Part shown: one piece after another, positions 24,814 to 33,247 of the stretch
Numbering within the stretch: position 1 is the stretch's first letter
Layout: each line of letters begins with the position of its first letter
From: an uncultured Peptoniphilus sp.
GTDB lineage: Bacteria; Bacillota; Clostridia; Tissierellales; Peptoniphilaceae
Assembly: GCF_946222045.1 (NCBI RefSeq)
Contig: NZ_CAMILN010000008.1
Coordinates: 1-50,094 of the forward strand
Length of the DNA stretch: 50,094 nucleotides
Direction of reading: 5' to 3'
The notes under the pieces: generated by a model
Told to the model about the DNA's origin: nothing
Database searches by the model: none
The model's input: the letters and a program-made list of their open reading frames with translations, nothing else
Made by a program: the position numbers and the translations under genes

Positions 24814-26805
24814 ATGATTAATAAAATATTAGGAAATAGATACGAAATATTAGAAAAAATTGGCACTGGTGGAATGGGTAATGTTTTTAAGGCCCATGAC
24901 AAAAAGCTTGATAGGATAGTTGCCATTAAGGTTCTAAAATTAGAATACAATGAAGACAATAATTTTATAAGAAAATTCAAGAGAGAATCTCTTGCTGCGG
25001 CTAGTATTTCCCATCCAAATATAGTGAGTATTTATGATGTTGGGACTGAGAAAATCCAAGATAAGGAAGTTCACTACATTGTAATGGAATATATTGATGG
25101 AAAAACCCTAAAGGATTTAATCAATGATGAGGGTAGATTATCTGAAAAAAGGGCACTAAACTACTGCATACAAATTGCTGAAGCCTTAAAGGTTGCTCAT
25201 TCAAAACACATTGTCCATAGGGATATTAAGTCACAAAATATTATGGTGACAAGAGATGACAGGATAAAGGTAACAGACTTTGGTATAGCAAGAGTTGCTG
25301 ATAACACTACTGTCACTACCACAAATGCTGTTATGGGGTCCGTTCACTACTTTTCACCAGAACAAGCAAGGGGAGCAAAGGTAGACAACAGGTCTGATAT
25401 ATATTCATTGGGAATTGTCCTCTTTGAAATGTTAACAGGAAGACTTCCTTTTGATGCTGACAACCCAGTTTCAGTTGCCCTTATGCAAGTTCAATCTCAA
25501 ATGCCAAGACCTTCTGATTTTATAAAGAGCCTAGACCCTTCGGTGGATGCCTTAGTTCTCAAGATGACTGAAAAGGATCCAGATCTTAGGTATAAAGATG
25601 TCTTTGAACTTATTAAAGACATTAAGGATTACACAATGGGTAATAGAAGCTTCTCTGTAAATAGAATTTACGATGAAGATGACAGTAGAACTGTTGTAAC
25701 TCCTCCTGTGAATAGGAGGCCAAATAGGAATCATTCAAACAACATGGACCCGCAAAGGCCAAAGAGGTCAAAAAAGGTTGTAAAGAAGAAAAAGTCTGTG
25801 GCACCAGCCATACTTGGTATCTTCTCAGCTATTGTGATAATTGCCCTTTTAATTTATGTAGTTCCAAGGGCAATGAAGGGAATGAAGTCAGGCGACGTAG
25901 TAGAAAAGATTGCCGTTGAAAATTATATTGGAAAAACACGTGAAGAAGCCAAAGAACTCATAGAGGCTCAGGGACTTGTATTAGATGTCAATACAGTTGA
26001 AAATGAAAAAGAACCTGACGGAGTAGTTTTAGGGCAAAATCCTGAAGAGGGAACTTCAGTTGATAAGGGAACTACTGTTACTCTTGAGATAAATGAGCTA
26101 CCTGATTCAGTTCCAGTTCCACCACTTAAGGGACTATCAGCAGAAGAAGCAAAAAAAATTCTAGAAGAAAATTCATTACAACTTGGCTCTGTAGAAGAAG
26201 AGTTTAATGATAGTGTTGAAGAAGGAAAGGTAATTTATTCTAACCCTGATGGTGGTTACTCTGTAAAAAGAGGAACTGCAGTTAAGCTTATTGTTTCCAA
26301 GGGCGTTGATAAGACACCAGTTGTCTTAAGTGACTACAAGGGAATGGACCAAGATATTGTTGTAAATCAATTAAAGAGTTTCGGACTTACTGTTGTCATT
26401 GAAAATGGATATAGCAACAAGGTATCTGAAGGTCAAGTTTATGATATGGATCCAAAAGCAAAAACAAGTGTAGAAAAGGGTTCAACAGTTACACTTTATA
26501 TTTCAAAGGGACCGAAGCTAGAAGAAGATGATAGAGAAGAAGATAAAAATAATGAAGAAAATAACAACAATGAAGATAGGTTTAATAAGACAAATCATAT
26601 AAAGGTTAAGGTTCCAGATGATGGTGAAAGCCATCAAGTTACTGCAGATAGGGTAAGAGATGCTAATGGAAATAAAACAGGATCTCAAACCGTTTGGAAT
26701 TACAATATTGAAGCAGGAGATGTGGCAAGTGTTGAACTTATTGGACCTGGTGAATATAACATCTATGTTGATGGCAACCTTGTAAAGACTGAGAAGATAA
26801 AATAA
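24814..26805 (+). CDS. prkC: PASTA-domain Ser/Thr protein kinase (PrkC/StkP type)
   Basis: This membrane kinase senses muropeptides or lipid II and regulates wall growth. The ATG at 24814 follows AGGTGGG and gives 663 residues. The kinase domain (about 10-275) has GTGGMGNV, Lys39, HRDIKSQN (135-142) and DFG (155-157), plus a Thr-rich activation loop. A basic juxtamembrane stretch precedes one TM helix (about 329-350). Three PASTA repeats follow (about 366-570). An acidic Asn/Glu-rich linker then leads to a separate beta-rich C-terminal domain (about 600-663) that ends IYVDGNLVKTEKIK. That last domain is not part of the minimal PrkC plan. rsgA overlaps the stop by one base. Confidence 0.95.
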   Translation: MINKILGNRYEILEKIGTGGMGNVFKAHDKKLDRIVAIKVLKLEYNEDNNFIRKFKRESLAAASISHPNIVSIYDVGTEKIQDKEVHYIVMEYIDGKTLKDLINDEGRLSEKRALNYCIQIAEALKVAHSKHIVHRDIKSQNIMVTRDDRIKVTDFGIARVADNTTVTTTNAVMGSVHYFSPEQARGAKVDNRSDIYSLGIVLFEMLTGRLPFDADNPVSVALMQVQSQMPRPSDFIKSLDPSVDALVLKMTEKDPDLRYKDVFELIKDIKDYTMGNRSFSVNRIYDEDDSRTVVTPPVNRRPNRNHSNNMDPQRPKRSKKVVKKKKSVAPAILGIFSAIVIIALLIYVVPRAMKGMKSGDVVEKIAVENYIGKTREEAKELIEAQGLVLDVNTVENEKEPDGVVLGQNPEEGTSVDKGTTVTLEINELPDSVPVPPLKGLSAEEAKKILEENSLQLGSVEEEFNDSVEEGKVIYSNPDGGYSVKRGTAVKLIVSKGVDKTPVVLSDYKGMDQDIVVNQLKSFGLTVVIENGYSNKVSEGQVYDMDPKAKTSVEKGSTVTLYISKGPKLEEDDREEDKNNEENNNNEDRFNKTNHIKVKVPDDGESHQVTADRVRDANGNKTGSQTVWNYNIEAGDVASVELIGPGEYNIYVDGNLVKTEKIK

Positions 26806-27656
26806 TGATAGGGAAAATAATTAAACTAACTGGCGGCTTTTACTATATTCTTGCTGAGGGACAAGTTTTTGAAACTAGAGCAAGAGGAAACTTTAGGCAC
26901 ACTAAGGTAGACCCCATAGTTGGTGACAATGTAGAATTTAAGTTTGAAGAAAAGACTCTGGGATATATTGAAAAAGTATATCCCAGAAAAAATATGCTCA
27001 CAAGACCAAAGGTAGCTAATGTTGATATGGCCCTAGTTGTTGTTCCTGTTATGGATCCAAAATACAATCTTGTGACTATAGATAAGACAATTATCCAGGC
27101 TGAGCACCAAGATATTGATGTTACAATTCTTATAAACAAGTGTGACTTAGATAGAGAAGCCAGCCAAGAATTATCAAGACTTTATGAAAATTCTGGTTTT
27201 AAAACTTTTATGATTTCTTTTAAGGATAATTCTATTGAAGATTTAAGAAATTATATAAGAGGAAAGACAGTTGCCCTTTGTGGAGTCAGCGGTGCAGGTA
27301 AGTCCACTATCACATCTAAAATTTTAGAGAGGGATGTAGAAGTTGGGAAAGTTTCTGATAAAACTAGAAGAGGAAAGCACACAACAAGGCACACAGAAAT
27401 ATTATTTAAGGACGACATTTATATTTTTGACACTCCAGGATTTTCTTCTCTAAGCTTGAATATTGATAAGGATGAATTAAAAAACTATTTTAGAGAATTT
27501 GAAAAATATTCAACTTGCAAGTTTAACAACTGCAACCACATAAAAGAACCAAAGTGTGGAGTTAAAGAAGCAGTTGAAGCAGGAAAAATAGAAAGAGAAA
27601 GATACGACAACTATTTATATATTTATGAGGAATTAAAAAGCAAAGGAGAATACTAA
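26805..27656 (+). CDS. rsgA: Ribosome small subunit-dependent GTPase RsgA
   Basis: RsgA checks late 30S maturation. The 283-residue protein has an N-terminal OB fold (about 1-65) and a circularly permuted GTPase domain in the order G4 (NKCDLD), G1 (GVSGAGKST), G3 (DTPGF), with KHTTRHTEI as the switch region. The C-terminal zinc site uses CKFNNCNH...C. The gene starts within the prkC stop (TAATG) and ends in the rpe start in the same way. This is YloQ/CpgA in B. subtilis. Confidence 0.96.
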   Translation: MIGKIIKLTGGFYYILAEGQVFETRARGNFRHTKVDPIVGDNVEFKFEEKTLGYIEKVYPRKNMLTRPKVANVDMALVVVPVMDPKYNLVTIDKTIIQAEHQDIDVTILINKCDLDREASQELSRLYENSGFKTFMISFKDNSIEDLRNYIRGKTVALCGVSGAGKSTITSKILERDVEVGKVSDKTRRGKHTTRHTEILFKDDIYIFDTPGFSSLSLNIDKDELKNYFREFEKYSTCKFNNCNHIKEPKCGVKEAVEAGKIERERYDNYLYIYEELKSKGEY

Positions 27657-28300
27657 TGATTTCACCATCACTACTCTCAGCAGATTTTACTAATTTGGAA
27701 AAAGAAATAAAAATACTTAATGAAGAAAAAGTCGATTTTCTTCACCTTGATATAATGGATGGAAATTATGTGCCAAATATTTCTTACGGACCAGGTATTG
27801 TAAAATCCTTGAGGCCCTTAACAAATATTCCCTTTGATACCCACCTCATGATTGAAAATCCAGAAAACTTTATTGAAGATTTTAAAAATGCTGGATCCGA
27901 CATTATTACTATCCATCCTAAGACAACAAAGCACCTTGACAGGACTCTTTCACTAATTAAGTCCCATGGTATGAAGGCAGGACTTGCACTAAATCCTTCT
28001 GATAGTCTTGAAGATTTAGACTATACTCTTGATAAGTTAGACCTAGTTTTAATAATGAGTGTTAACCCAGGCTTTGGAGGACAAAAATTTATACCATCTG
28101 CTCTTAGAAAAATTAGTCAAGTTAAGAAGATGATTGAAGAGAGAGATCTTAAGACATTAATTGAAGTTGATGGTGGAGTAAAACTTGATAATGCAAAAGA
28201 AGTTTTAGATGCAGGAGCAGACATTCTTGTTGCAGGTTCAGCAATCTTTCAAAAGGATAAGACTAGAGAAAACATAAAAGCTTTTAAGGAATTGTTATGA
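27656..28300 (+). CDS. rpe: Ribulose-phosphate 3-epimerase
   Basis: Rpe interconverts ribulose 5-phosphate and xylulose 5-phosphate in the pentose phosphate pathway. The 214-residue TIM barrel has SPSLLSADF, HLDIMDGNYVPNISYG (metal His and Asp), THLMIENP, VNPGFGGQKF and the phosphate-binding EVDGGVKLDNAKE...AGSAIF. Its place between rsgA and thiN is conserved in Firmicutes. The TGA overlaps the thiN ATG by 4 nt. Confidence 0.97.
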   Translation: MISPSLLSADFTNLEKEIKILNEEKVDFLHLDIMDGNYVPNISYGPGIVKSLRPLTNIPFDTHLMIENPENFIEDFKNAGSDIITIHPKTTKHLDRTLSLIKSHGMKAGLALNPSDSLEDLDYTLDKLDLVLIMSVNPGFGGQKFIPSALRKISQVKKMIEERDLKTLIEVDGGVKLDNAKEVLDAGADILVAGSAIFQKDKTRENIKAFKELL

Positions 28301-28932
28301 AAAAAGCCCTTTTAATATCAGGAGGAAGACAAGTCTCTAAAGAACTAATAGAAAAGTATCTTGACAGATTTATAATTGTGGCAGACGGAGGAGCAAGACT
28401 TCTAAAAAAGTATGACTTAGGAGCTGACATACTATTGGGTGACCTTGATTCTATTGGAGAGGAAGCTTTAACCTATATCAAAGAACACAAGATAGAAGTT
28501 AAAAAGTTTCCAGAAAAAAAAGATTTTACAGATACAGAACTTGCACTTTCTTACTTAGTTGATGAAAAATATAAAGATATAGTAATTTTAGGTGCTCTAG
28601 GAACAAGACTTGATCATGAGCTTGCCAATCTTATGAACCTAAAAAAATTATATAAGAAGGAGATAAGAGCAAAAATAGAAGATGATTACAATGAAGTTAT
28701 TTATGTAGAAGAAGGTTCTTATGACTTTGAGAAGACTAGTAAGAAGTATTTTTCTTTAATAAATGCAGGCGACAGGATGAATTTTACAACCAAGGGGCTT
28801 TATTATGAAGTGGAAGACCTTGAAATCAATTCAGAAAACCCCAGCAGGGGAGTTAGCAATGAGATGGTGGGAGAGAAAGCCACTATAAAAATAAATTCTG
28901 GATCAGCCTTTATAATTCAGTCGAGAGATTAA
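28297..28932 (+). CDS. thiN: Thiamine pyrophosphokinase
   Basis: ThiN converts thiamine to thiamine pyrophosphate. The 211-residue protein has the catalytic-domain signatures VADGGARLL, ILLGDLDSIG, FPEKKDFTDTELAL and GALGTRLDHELANL, and a C-terminal beta-rich thiamine-binding domain (about 135-211). It is the last gene of the rlmN operon and is followed within 6 nt by a hairpin terminator. No thiamine riboswitch is visible, as expected for a gene inside an operon. Confidence 0.94.
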   Translation: MKKALLISGGRQVSKELIEKYLDRFIIVADGGARLLKKYDLGADILLGDLDSIGEEALTYIKEHKIEVKKFPEKKDFTDTELALSYLVDEKYKDIVILGALGTRLDHELANLMNLKKLYKKEIRAKIEDDYNEVIYVEEGSYDFEKTSKKYFSLINAGDRMNFTTKGLYYEVEDLEINSENPSRGVSNEMVGEKATIKINSGSAFIIQSRD

Positions 28933-28937
28933 AAGAA

Positions 28938-28960
28938 CCCAAGCTTAGCTTGGGATTTTT
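28938..28960 (+). terminator. Intrinsic terminator of the rlmN-thiN operon
   Basis: CCCAAGC (28938-28944), loop TTA and GCTTGGG (28948-28954) form a perfect GC-rich 7-bp stem followed by ATTTTT. Confidence 0.85.
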
Positions 28961-29189
28961 ATTTGGAAAAAATTAATTTGGTATAAAAAATATGATGTTT
29001 TTCCTTGTAGAAAATAGAATAAGATAAACTCACACTAGCAAAGAAAATAAAATTTATAAAATAAAATCTTGTAAGAAATGAAAGATCAAAGTCTAAATAA
29101 AAATTGTTAAACATATAATAAAAATACTTTAAGCAAATAGAAAAATATTTTGAAAATAAGAAAGACAACTTAATATTTAGCACAATAAA
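28961..29189. other. AT-rich non-coding stretch between convergent terminators
   Basis: About 230 bases with very high A+T between the thiN terminator and the terminator of the minus-strand ligase. A 74-codon minus-strand open frame (29183 to 28959) has Phe/Tyr/Ile/Lys composition, no ribosome site, and begins immediately past the terminator of the upstream minus-strand gene; I do not call it a gene. It may be a decayed sequence. Confidence 0.5.
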
Positions 29190-29211
29190 AAACCAGCCCT
29201 TGAGCTGGTTT
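29190..29211 (-). terminator. Intrinsic terminator of the minus-strand ATP-grasp gene
   Basis: Read on the minus strand, AAACCAGC, a 6-nt loop and GCTGGTTT form an 8-bp stem that runs into a further TTT-A-TTG. It lies 8 nt beyond the stop of the ATP-grasp gene. Confidence 0.8.
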
Positions 29212-29219
29212 AATTTTTA

Positions 29220-30458
29220 TTATTTTTCTAACTTGTAATACATCTTGTAATGCTTAATTGATCCGTACTTCCTCTTTAGATAAGTAATCTTTCTACTAAA
29301 GCTAAAGTCTTTCTTGTTGTTAATTGTAAACTCATAGCCATTCCTTAGAAGCTTATCAATAGTTTTGTGGTACTTTTCATTTGTATATTCTTTTAAAAGC
29401 TTAGGATGGGCATTCATCCAAATTTTTGAAGTATCCTTGTGGTAATATACTTCTTCTTCAAAACCAAGATCTAAAAGGTCGCGAATATAAAAATCAAGGA
29501 CATTAACTCCACCAGCAGCCATGAAGTAGTGACTTTGTGGAAGTCTTAGGTTCATTTCAAAGGCCTTAAAGGTATTGTCACGAGGGTCATACTTTAAGTC
29601 TATGTTTGAATAGCCTGTGTAGTTAATTGATTCCAATTTTTCTTTATAAAATTCATAAAGATCTGGCATATACCTTGTGTAAATTGCATCATTATTTCCA
29701 ATCCTAAGTGGTAGAGGGTCAGCAAGAAGAATTTGTCCATAAACCATCATCCTAACCTTTCCATTTTTGTCACAGTAGACATTAAAGGAAGCCTGGTTTG
29801 ATGCAGGTCCAGGAATATATTCTTGTACAAGCATTGTGCCTTCATAGTGATTGTCGTCGTAAATAGTTTTTACAACTTTTTCAAGTTCTTCATAGTCATA
29901 AATTGTGTAGACCTTGTACTTATTTGGGAAAGATAATTTCACATAAGAAATTGAATCATTGGGTTTAAGTATAAGTGGGAATTGAAGGTCAAGGTCTTTA
30001 ATCTCCTTAGAAGAATTAATTATTGCAAACTTAGGGTAAGGAATGCCAAGCTCTTCACAAGAATTATAAAAATCGATTTTATTTTCTAATCTGTCATTTA
30101 AGTCAGTAGAAGGAGTGTTGAACTTGTAATATTTTTTAATCCTTTCCTTGTTGTTGGAAAGTAATTTGGAGTACTCATCTCCGCAAGGAATTGTAATTAA
30201 ACTTGCATCCTTATTAGCTTCAGCAAATTTTATCATCTCACTGACAAAGACTTTGTTGTCAGAAAAGTTTTCTATAATTCGCCTGTCTAAGATTTTTGAA
30301 TTATCAGTTGCAGGAAGAGCTTTTTGACAAAAAACTGTGGAGATTAGTCCGTAGTTATCATTTAAAATACGGGCAATCCCATAGGCATTTTCATCAGAAC
30401 CAAGAATTACAAACTTAACATTATATTTTTTTATTATATCTCTAGAAATATTTTTCAT
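29220..30458 (-). CDS. ATP-grasp carboxylate--amine ligase, D-aspartate ligase-like
   Basis: The 412-residue cytosolic protein has the ATP-grasp plan: an N-terminal pre-ATP domain starting FVILGSDENAYGIARILNDNYG, the ATP-binding lysine segment FPLILKPNDSISY, the EYIPGPASNQASFNVYCD hinge region, and the metal-binding FEMNLRLPQSHYF with Glu and Asn. Length and order resemble the D-Asp ligase of Enterococcus faecium (Aslfm), which adds a D-amino acid to the Lys of the wall precursor. A4-type D-Asp or D-Glu bridges are known in Gram-positive anaerobic cocci, so a cross-bridge role is plausible but inferred; an aspartate racemase gene is not nearby. AAAAGGAG precedes the ATG, and the gene has its own promoter and terminator. 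Confidence 0.7.
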   Translation of the reverse strand: MKNISRDIIKKYNVKFVILGSDENAYGIARILNDNYGLISTVFCQKALPATDNSKILDRRIIENFSDNKVFVSEMIKFAEANKDASLITIPCGDEYSKLLSNNKERIKKYYKFNTPSTDLNDRLENKIDFYNSCEELGIPYPKFAIINSSKEIKDLDLQFPLILKPNDSISYVKLSFPNKYKVYTIYDYEELEKVVKTIYDDNHYEGTMLVQEYIPGPASNQASFNVYCDKNGKVRMMVYGQILLADPLPLRIGNNDAIYTRYMPDLYEFYKEKLESINYTGYSNIDLKYDPRDNTFKAFEMNLRLPQSHYFMAAGGVNVLDFYIRDLLDLGFEEEVYYHKDTSKIWMNAHPKLLKEYTNEKYHKTIDKLLRNGYEFTINNKKDFSFSRKITYLKRKYGSIKHYKMYYKLEK

Positions 30459-30504
30459 TTTTCTCCTTTTATCTATAAAACACTAAGTATTTTTATCCTT
30501 ATAC

Positions 30505-30533
30505 ATTATACACTAGTGGGGAAGAAATTTTAA
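30505..30533 (-). promoter_or_regulatory. Promoter of the ATP-grasp gene
   Basis: On the minus strand, TTAAAA (30533-30528), 17 bp and TATAAT (30510-30505). The -10 is consensus and the -35 matches four of six positions. Confidence 0.55.
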
Positions 30534-30541
30534 GAAGACTA

Positions 30542-31495
30542 TTAAAAAGCCCGATCTATATTCTTCCAATAGCCTACAATTTTTTTAATATCATCTTGAG
30601 AAACTACTTTTTTATTATTTTCTTTTAACTTCTTATCTATTTCAGAAATCACAGATAATTTATCAGCACACCAGGTAGGTTCAAAGAGCTTTGCCTTTGG
30701 TGGGTCGCCAGTAATTCTATGGACGACAGTTTTCTCATCAATAGTATCGAGGGCTTTTAAGACCAAGTCTACATACTCATCTCTTGATAAAATTTTGAAA
30801 TTTTTACTTTTATATAATTCATATATAGGCGAGTCTTTTAATATATATAAGTTGTGAAACTTTACACCAAAGGGTGCCAGGTCTCTTATATAAGTTATTG
30901 TATTTTCAAAATCTTTTTCATCTTCAAAGGGAAGGCCAAAGATAGCGTGAATTAAAAATAAAATATTGGCATCTTGTAACTTTTTTACAGTTTCATCAAA
31001 AATCTTATGGGAGTAGCCACGATTAATGACTTTAATTGTGTCTTCACTTACTGTTTGCATGCCAAGTTCCAACCACAAGGTCTTCTTCTTAGAGATTTTT
31101 TTTAGATATTCTATTTTTTCATCATCAAGACAGTCGCACCTAGTTGCAATAGAAATACCCTTTATGTCATCTCGGTCAGCGATTTTATCATATATTTTCC
31201 TTAAAGACTCAAGAGAACCATAAGTATTGGTAAAATTCTGAAAGTAGGCAATGTAGTTTTCTGCCTTCCATTTATTTTTTAGAAATTCTTTTTGCGATTC
31301 AATTTGCTCATCAAGGCTTAAATATTTTGATCCAGCAAATTCTCCACTGCCATCATCAGAACAAAAGATGCAGCCAATTTCAGATAGAGTCCCATCCCTA
31401 TTGGGACAAGAAAAACCACCATCAAGAGATAGCTTTACGGTCTTGCCGCCATAATATTCTTTAAAAAAATCATTAAAAGATAAAAATCTTCTCAT
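30542..31495 (-). CDS. TIGR01212-family radical SAM protein (YhcC/YtqA type)
   Basis: This is a radical SAM protein of the YhcC/YtqA family; its substrate is not known to me. The start at 31495 has GGTGAT 4 nt upstream and gives 317 residues beginning MRRFLSFNDFFKEYYGGK. The Fe-S cluster Cys residues have the family's wide spacing: CPNRDGTLSEIGCIFC (C-x12-C-x2-C). Further family sequences are VKLSLDGGFSCPNRDG, LELGMQT with the following NRGYSHK, and HAIFGLPFEDEKDF. The C-terminal part includes HRITGDPPKAKLFEPTWC. It is transcribed divergently from the TPR gene, and no terminator separates it from the ATP-grasp gene downstream. Confidence 0.88.
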   Translation of the reverse strand: MRRFLSFNDFFKEYYGGKTVKLSLDGGFSCPNRDGTLSEIGCIFCSDDGSGEFAGSKYLSLDEQIESQKEFLKNKWKAENYIAYFQNFTNTYGSLESLRKIYDKIADRDDIKGISIATRCDCLDDEKIEYLKKISKKKTLWLELGMQTVSEDTIKVINRGYSHKIFDETVKKLQDANILFLIHAIFGLPFEDEKDFENTITYIRDLAPFGVKFHNLYILKDSPIYELYKSKNFKILSRDEYVDLVLKALDTIDEKTVVHRITGDPPKAKLFEPTWCADKLSVISEIDKKLKENNKKVVSQDDIKKIVGYWKNIDRAF

Positions 31496-31511
31496 ACAAA
31501 TCACCAAACTC

Positions 31512-31540
31512 ATTATATATTTAATTAAAAATTATTTCTA
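31512..31540 (-). promoter_or_regulatory. Promoter of the radical SAM gene
   Basis: On the minus strand, TAGAAA (31540-31535), 17 bp and TATAAT (31517-31512). The -10 is consensus and the -35 matches at four of six positions. Confidence 0.55.
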
Positions 31541-31566
31541 TGCCTGTGAAATTGAAAAAAATACTA

Positions 31567-31572
31567 TATAAT
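31567..31572 (+). promoter_or_regulatory. -10 element for the TPR-map operon
   Basis: TATAAT at 31567-31572, 24 nt before the TPR gene start, with only a poor -35. It faces away from the radical SAM promoter in a short divergent spacer. Confidence 0.5.
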
Positions 31573-31595
31573 AGAATAGGAATTGAGGTTTTTTA

Positions 31596-32492
31596 ATGGA
31601 CTTAAAATTTAAAAACTATTTAATTTTAGCAGAAGAATTTTTAATAGATGAGGATTACGATAAGGCGGAAGACCTTCTATTAAGGTCTCTTAACTTCACA
31701 TCTGATAAGGATCTTGATGAAAGAATTTCTGTCTACTTTGAGCTAGCTGATATCTACCTTAAAAAAGAAAATTACAAAGGAGCTAAAATTTACTTTCAAA
31801 AAATTTTAGACTTAAAGGAAATGCCTGGAGCTTATTATGGTCTTGCCATTAGTAACGACTTTGAAGGTAAAGACATAGGCTACTCCATAAAAAATTATAA
31901 AAGGGCAATTGATTTGGATCCTGATTATGACAGGGCCCATTATTATCTGGCTCATGTCTATGACAAGCTTGATGAAAGTAAACTTGCCATAGAGGAATTT
32001 GAGAAGGTTATTGAATTAGATGAGCATGACTTTGTTGCTTATAACGACCTAGGATCTATCTATGAAGTTCTAAATGAAAATGAAGAAGCAGAAAGATATG
32101 TAAAAAAATCTTTGGATATAAAACCCGACTATGGAAGGGCCCTATATAATATGGGAGTCCTGTGTAAGAAGAAGGGAGACAATAAGTTAGCACTTAAATA
32201 CTATTATGATGCCATAGGAAAATTTGAAGATCCTTTTTTATTTTTAAATATGTCTGCAATTTATATTGAAGAAAAAGATTATGATGCTGCTATAAAAATT
32301 TTAAATAGGGGACTTATAGATTTTCCAAAATCTGTAAATCTCCACTACAATAAAGCCTGCTCCTTCCACTTGCTTGGAAGAGATGACTGGGCAAAAGAAG
32401 AAATTATTAAGGCAATAGAAATAAATGAAGATGCCTATGATTGGGCATTAAAAGACGATGACTTAAGTGAGATAGTAAAGGAGTTAAAATGA
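31596..32492 (+). CDS. Tetratricopeptide repeat protein
   Basis: The 298-residue protein consists almost wholly of TPR helix pairs. Clear units occur around ELADIYLKKENYKGAKIYFQ, AHYYLAHVYDKLDESKLAIE, AYNDLGSIYEVLNENEEAER, ALYNMGVLCKKKGDNKLALK and LFLNMSAIYIEEKDYDAAIK, each about 34 residues apart. There is no signal peptide or TM segment, so it is a cytosolic scaffold; no partner can be named. It overlaps the map start by 4 nt (ATGA), so it is co-translated with methionine aminopeptidase. Confidence 0.85.
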   Translation: MDLKFKNYLILAEEFLIDEDYDKAEDLLLRSLNFTSDKDLDERISVYFELADIYLKKENYKGAKIYFQKILDLKEMPGAYYGLAISNDFEGKDIGYSIKNYKRAIDLDPDYDRAHYYLAHVYDKLDESKLAIEEFEKVIELDEHDFVAYNDLGSIYEVLNENEEAERYVKKSLDIKPDYGRALYNMGVLCKKKGDNKLALKYYYDAIGKFEDPFLFLNMSAIYIEEKDYDAAIKILNRGLIDFPKSVNLHYNKACSFHLLGRDDWAKEEIIKAIEINEDAYDWALKDDDLSEIVKELK

Positions 32493-33244
32493 TAATTATA
32501 AAAACTGAAGATGAAATCAAAAAAATGCAAGTAGCAGGCAAGGTCTTATCAGATGTTCACCACAAGCTTAGAGATTTTATTAAGCCAGGTGTTAAGACAA
32601 TTGAAATCGATAGGTTTGTAGAAAATTATTTAAAGGAAAGAGGAGCTTATCCTGAGCAAAAGGGTTACGAAGGCTATCCTTATTCAATTTGTGCATCTGT
32701 TAATGATGAGATCTGCCACGGCTTTCCAACGGAATATGTTTTAAAAGATGGAGACATAATAACTGTCGATATGGTAGTAAATGTTGATGGATGGCTAGCT
32801 GATTCAGCTTGGTCCTATGAAGTTGGAACAGTATCTCCTGAAGCGAAAAAACTTTTAGAGGTAACTCGCGAATCCATGTACAAGGGAATTGAAAAGGCCG
32901 TAATTGGAAATAGACTTGGAGATATTGCAGCTGCAGTCCAAAAGCACGCAGAAGAAAATGGTTACTCTGTAGTAAGAGAATTTGTTGGCCATGGTATTGG
33001 TCAAGAAATGCACGAAGACCCACAAGTTCTTCATTATGGAACAGCTGGACGTGGCTTAAGACTTCAAGAGGGAATGGTATTTACTATTGAACCAATGATA
33101 AATATGGGGAAAAAGGAACTTACTATAGATGACAATGGCTGGACAGCAAGGACTAAGGACGGTTCACTATCTGCACAATATGAACACCAAATTGCAATCA
33201 CAAAGGACGGGCCAATAATAATCACAGACCAAGGTGACTGTTAA
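32489..33244 (+). CDS. map: Methionine aminopeptidase, type I
   Basis: Map removes the initiator Met after deformylation, following the Def step encoded about 13 kb upstream. The 251-residue protein has the substrate His in DEICHGFPTEY, the metal Asp residues in ITVDMVVNVDGWLADSAW, HGIGQEMHEDPQV with the metal His, EPMINMG with metal Glu, and QYEHQIAIT with the last metal Glu. There is no N-terminal zinc-finger extension of the longer Map variants. The MATE gene follows after 3 nt. Confidence 0.96.
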   Translation: MIIIKTEDEIKKMQVAGKVLSDVHHKLRDFIKPGVKTIEIDRFVENYLKERGAYPEQKGYEGYPYSICASVNDEICHGFPTEYVLKDGDIITVDMVVNVDGWLADSAWSYEVGTVSPEAKKLLEVTRESMYKGIEKAVIGNRLGDIAAAVQKHAEENGYSVVREFVGHGIGQEMHEDPQVLHYGTAGRGLRLQEGMVFTIEPMINMGKKELTIDDNGWTARTKDGSLSAQYEHQIAITKDGPIIITDQGDC

Positions 33245-33247
33245 TAA

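Noticed and set aside
28959..29183. 74-codon minus-strand open frame between thiN and the ATP-grasp gene
   Set aside because: Phe/Tyr/Ile/Lys composition expected of AT-rich DNA, no ribosome site, and it begins just past a terminator.
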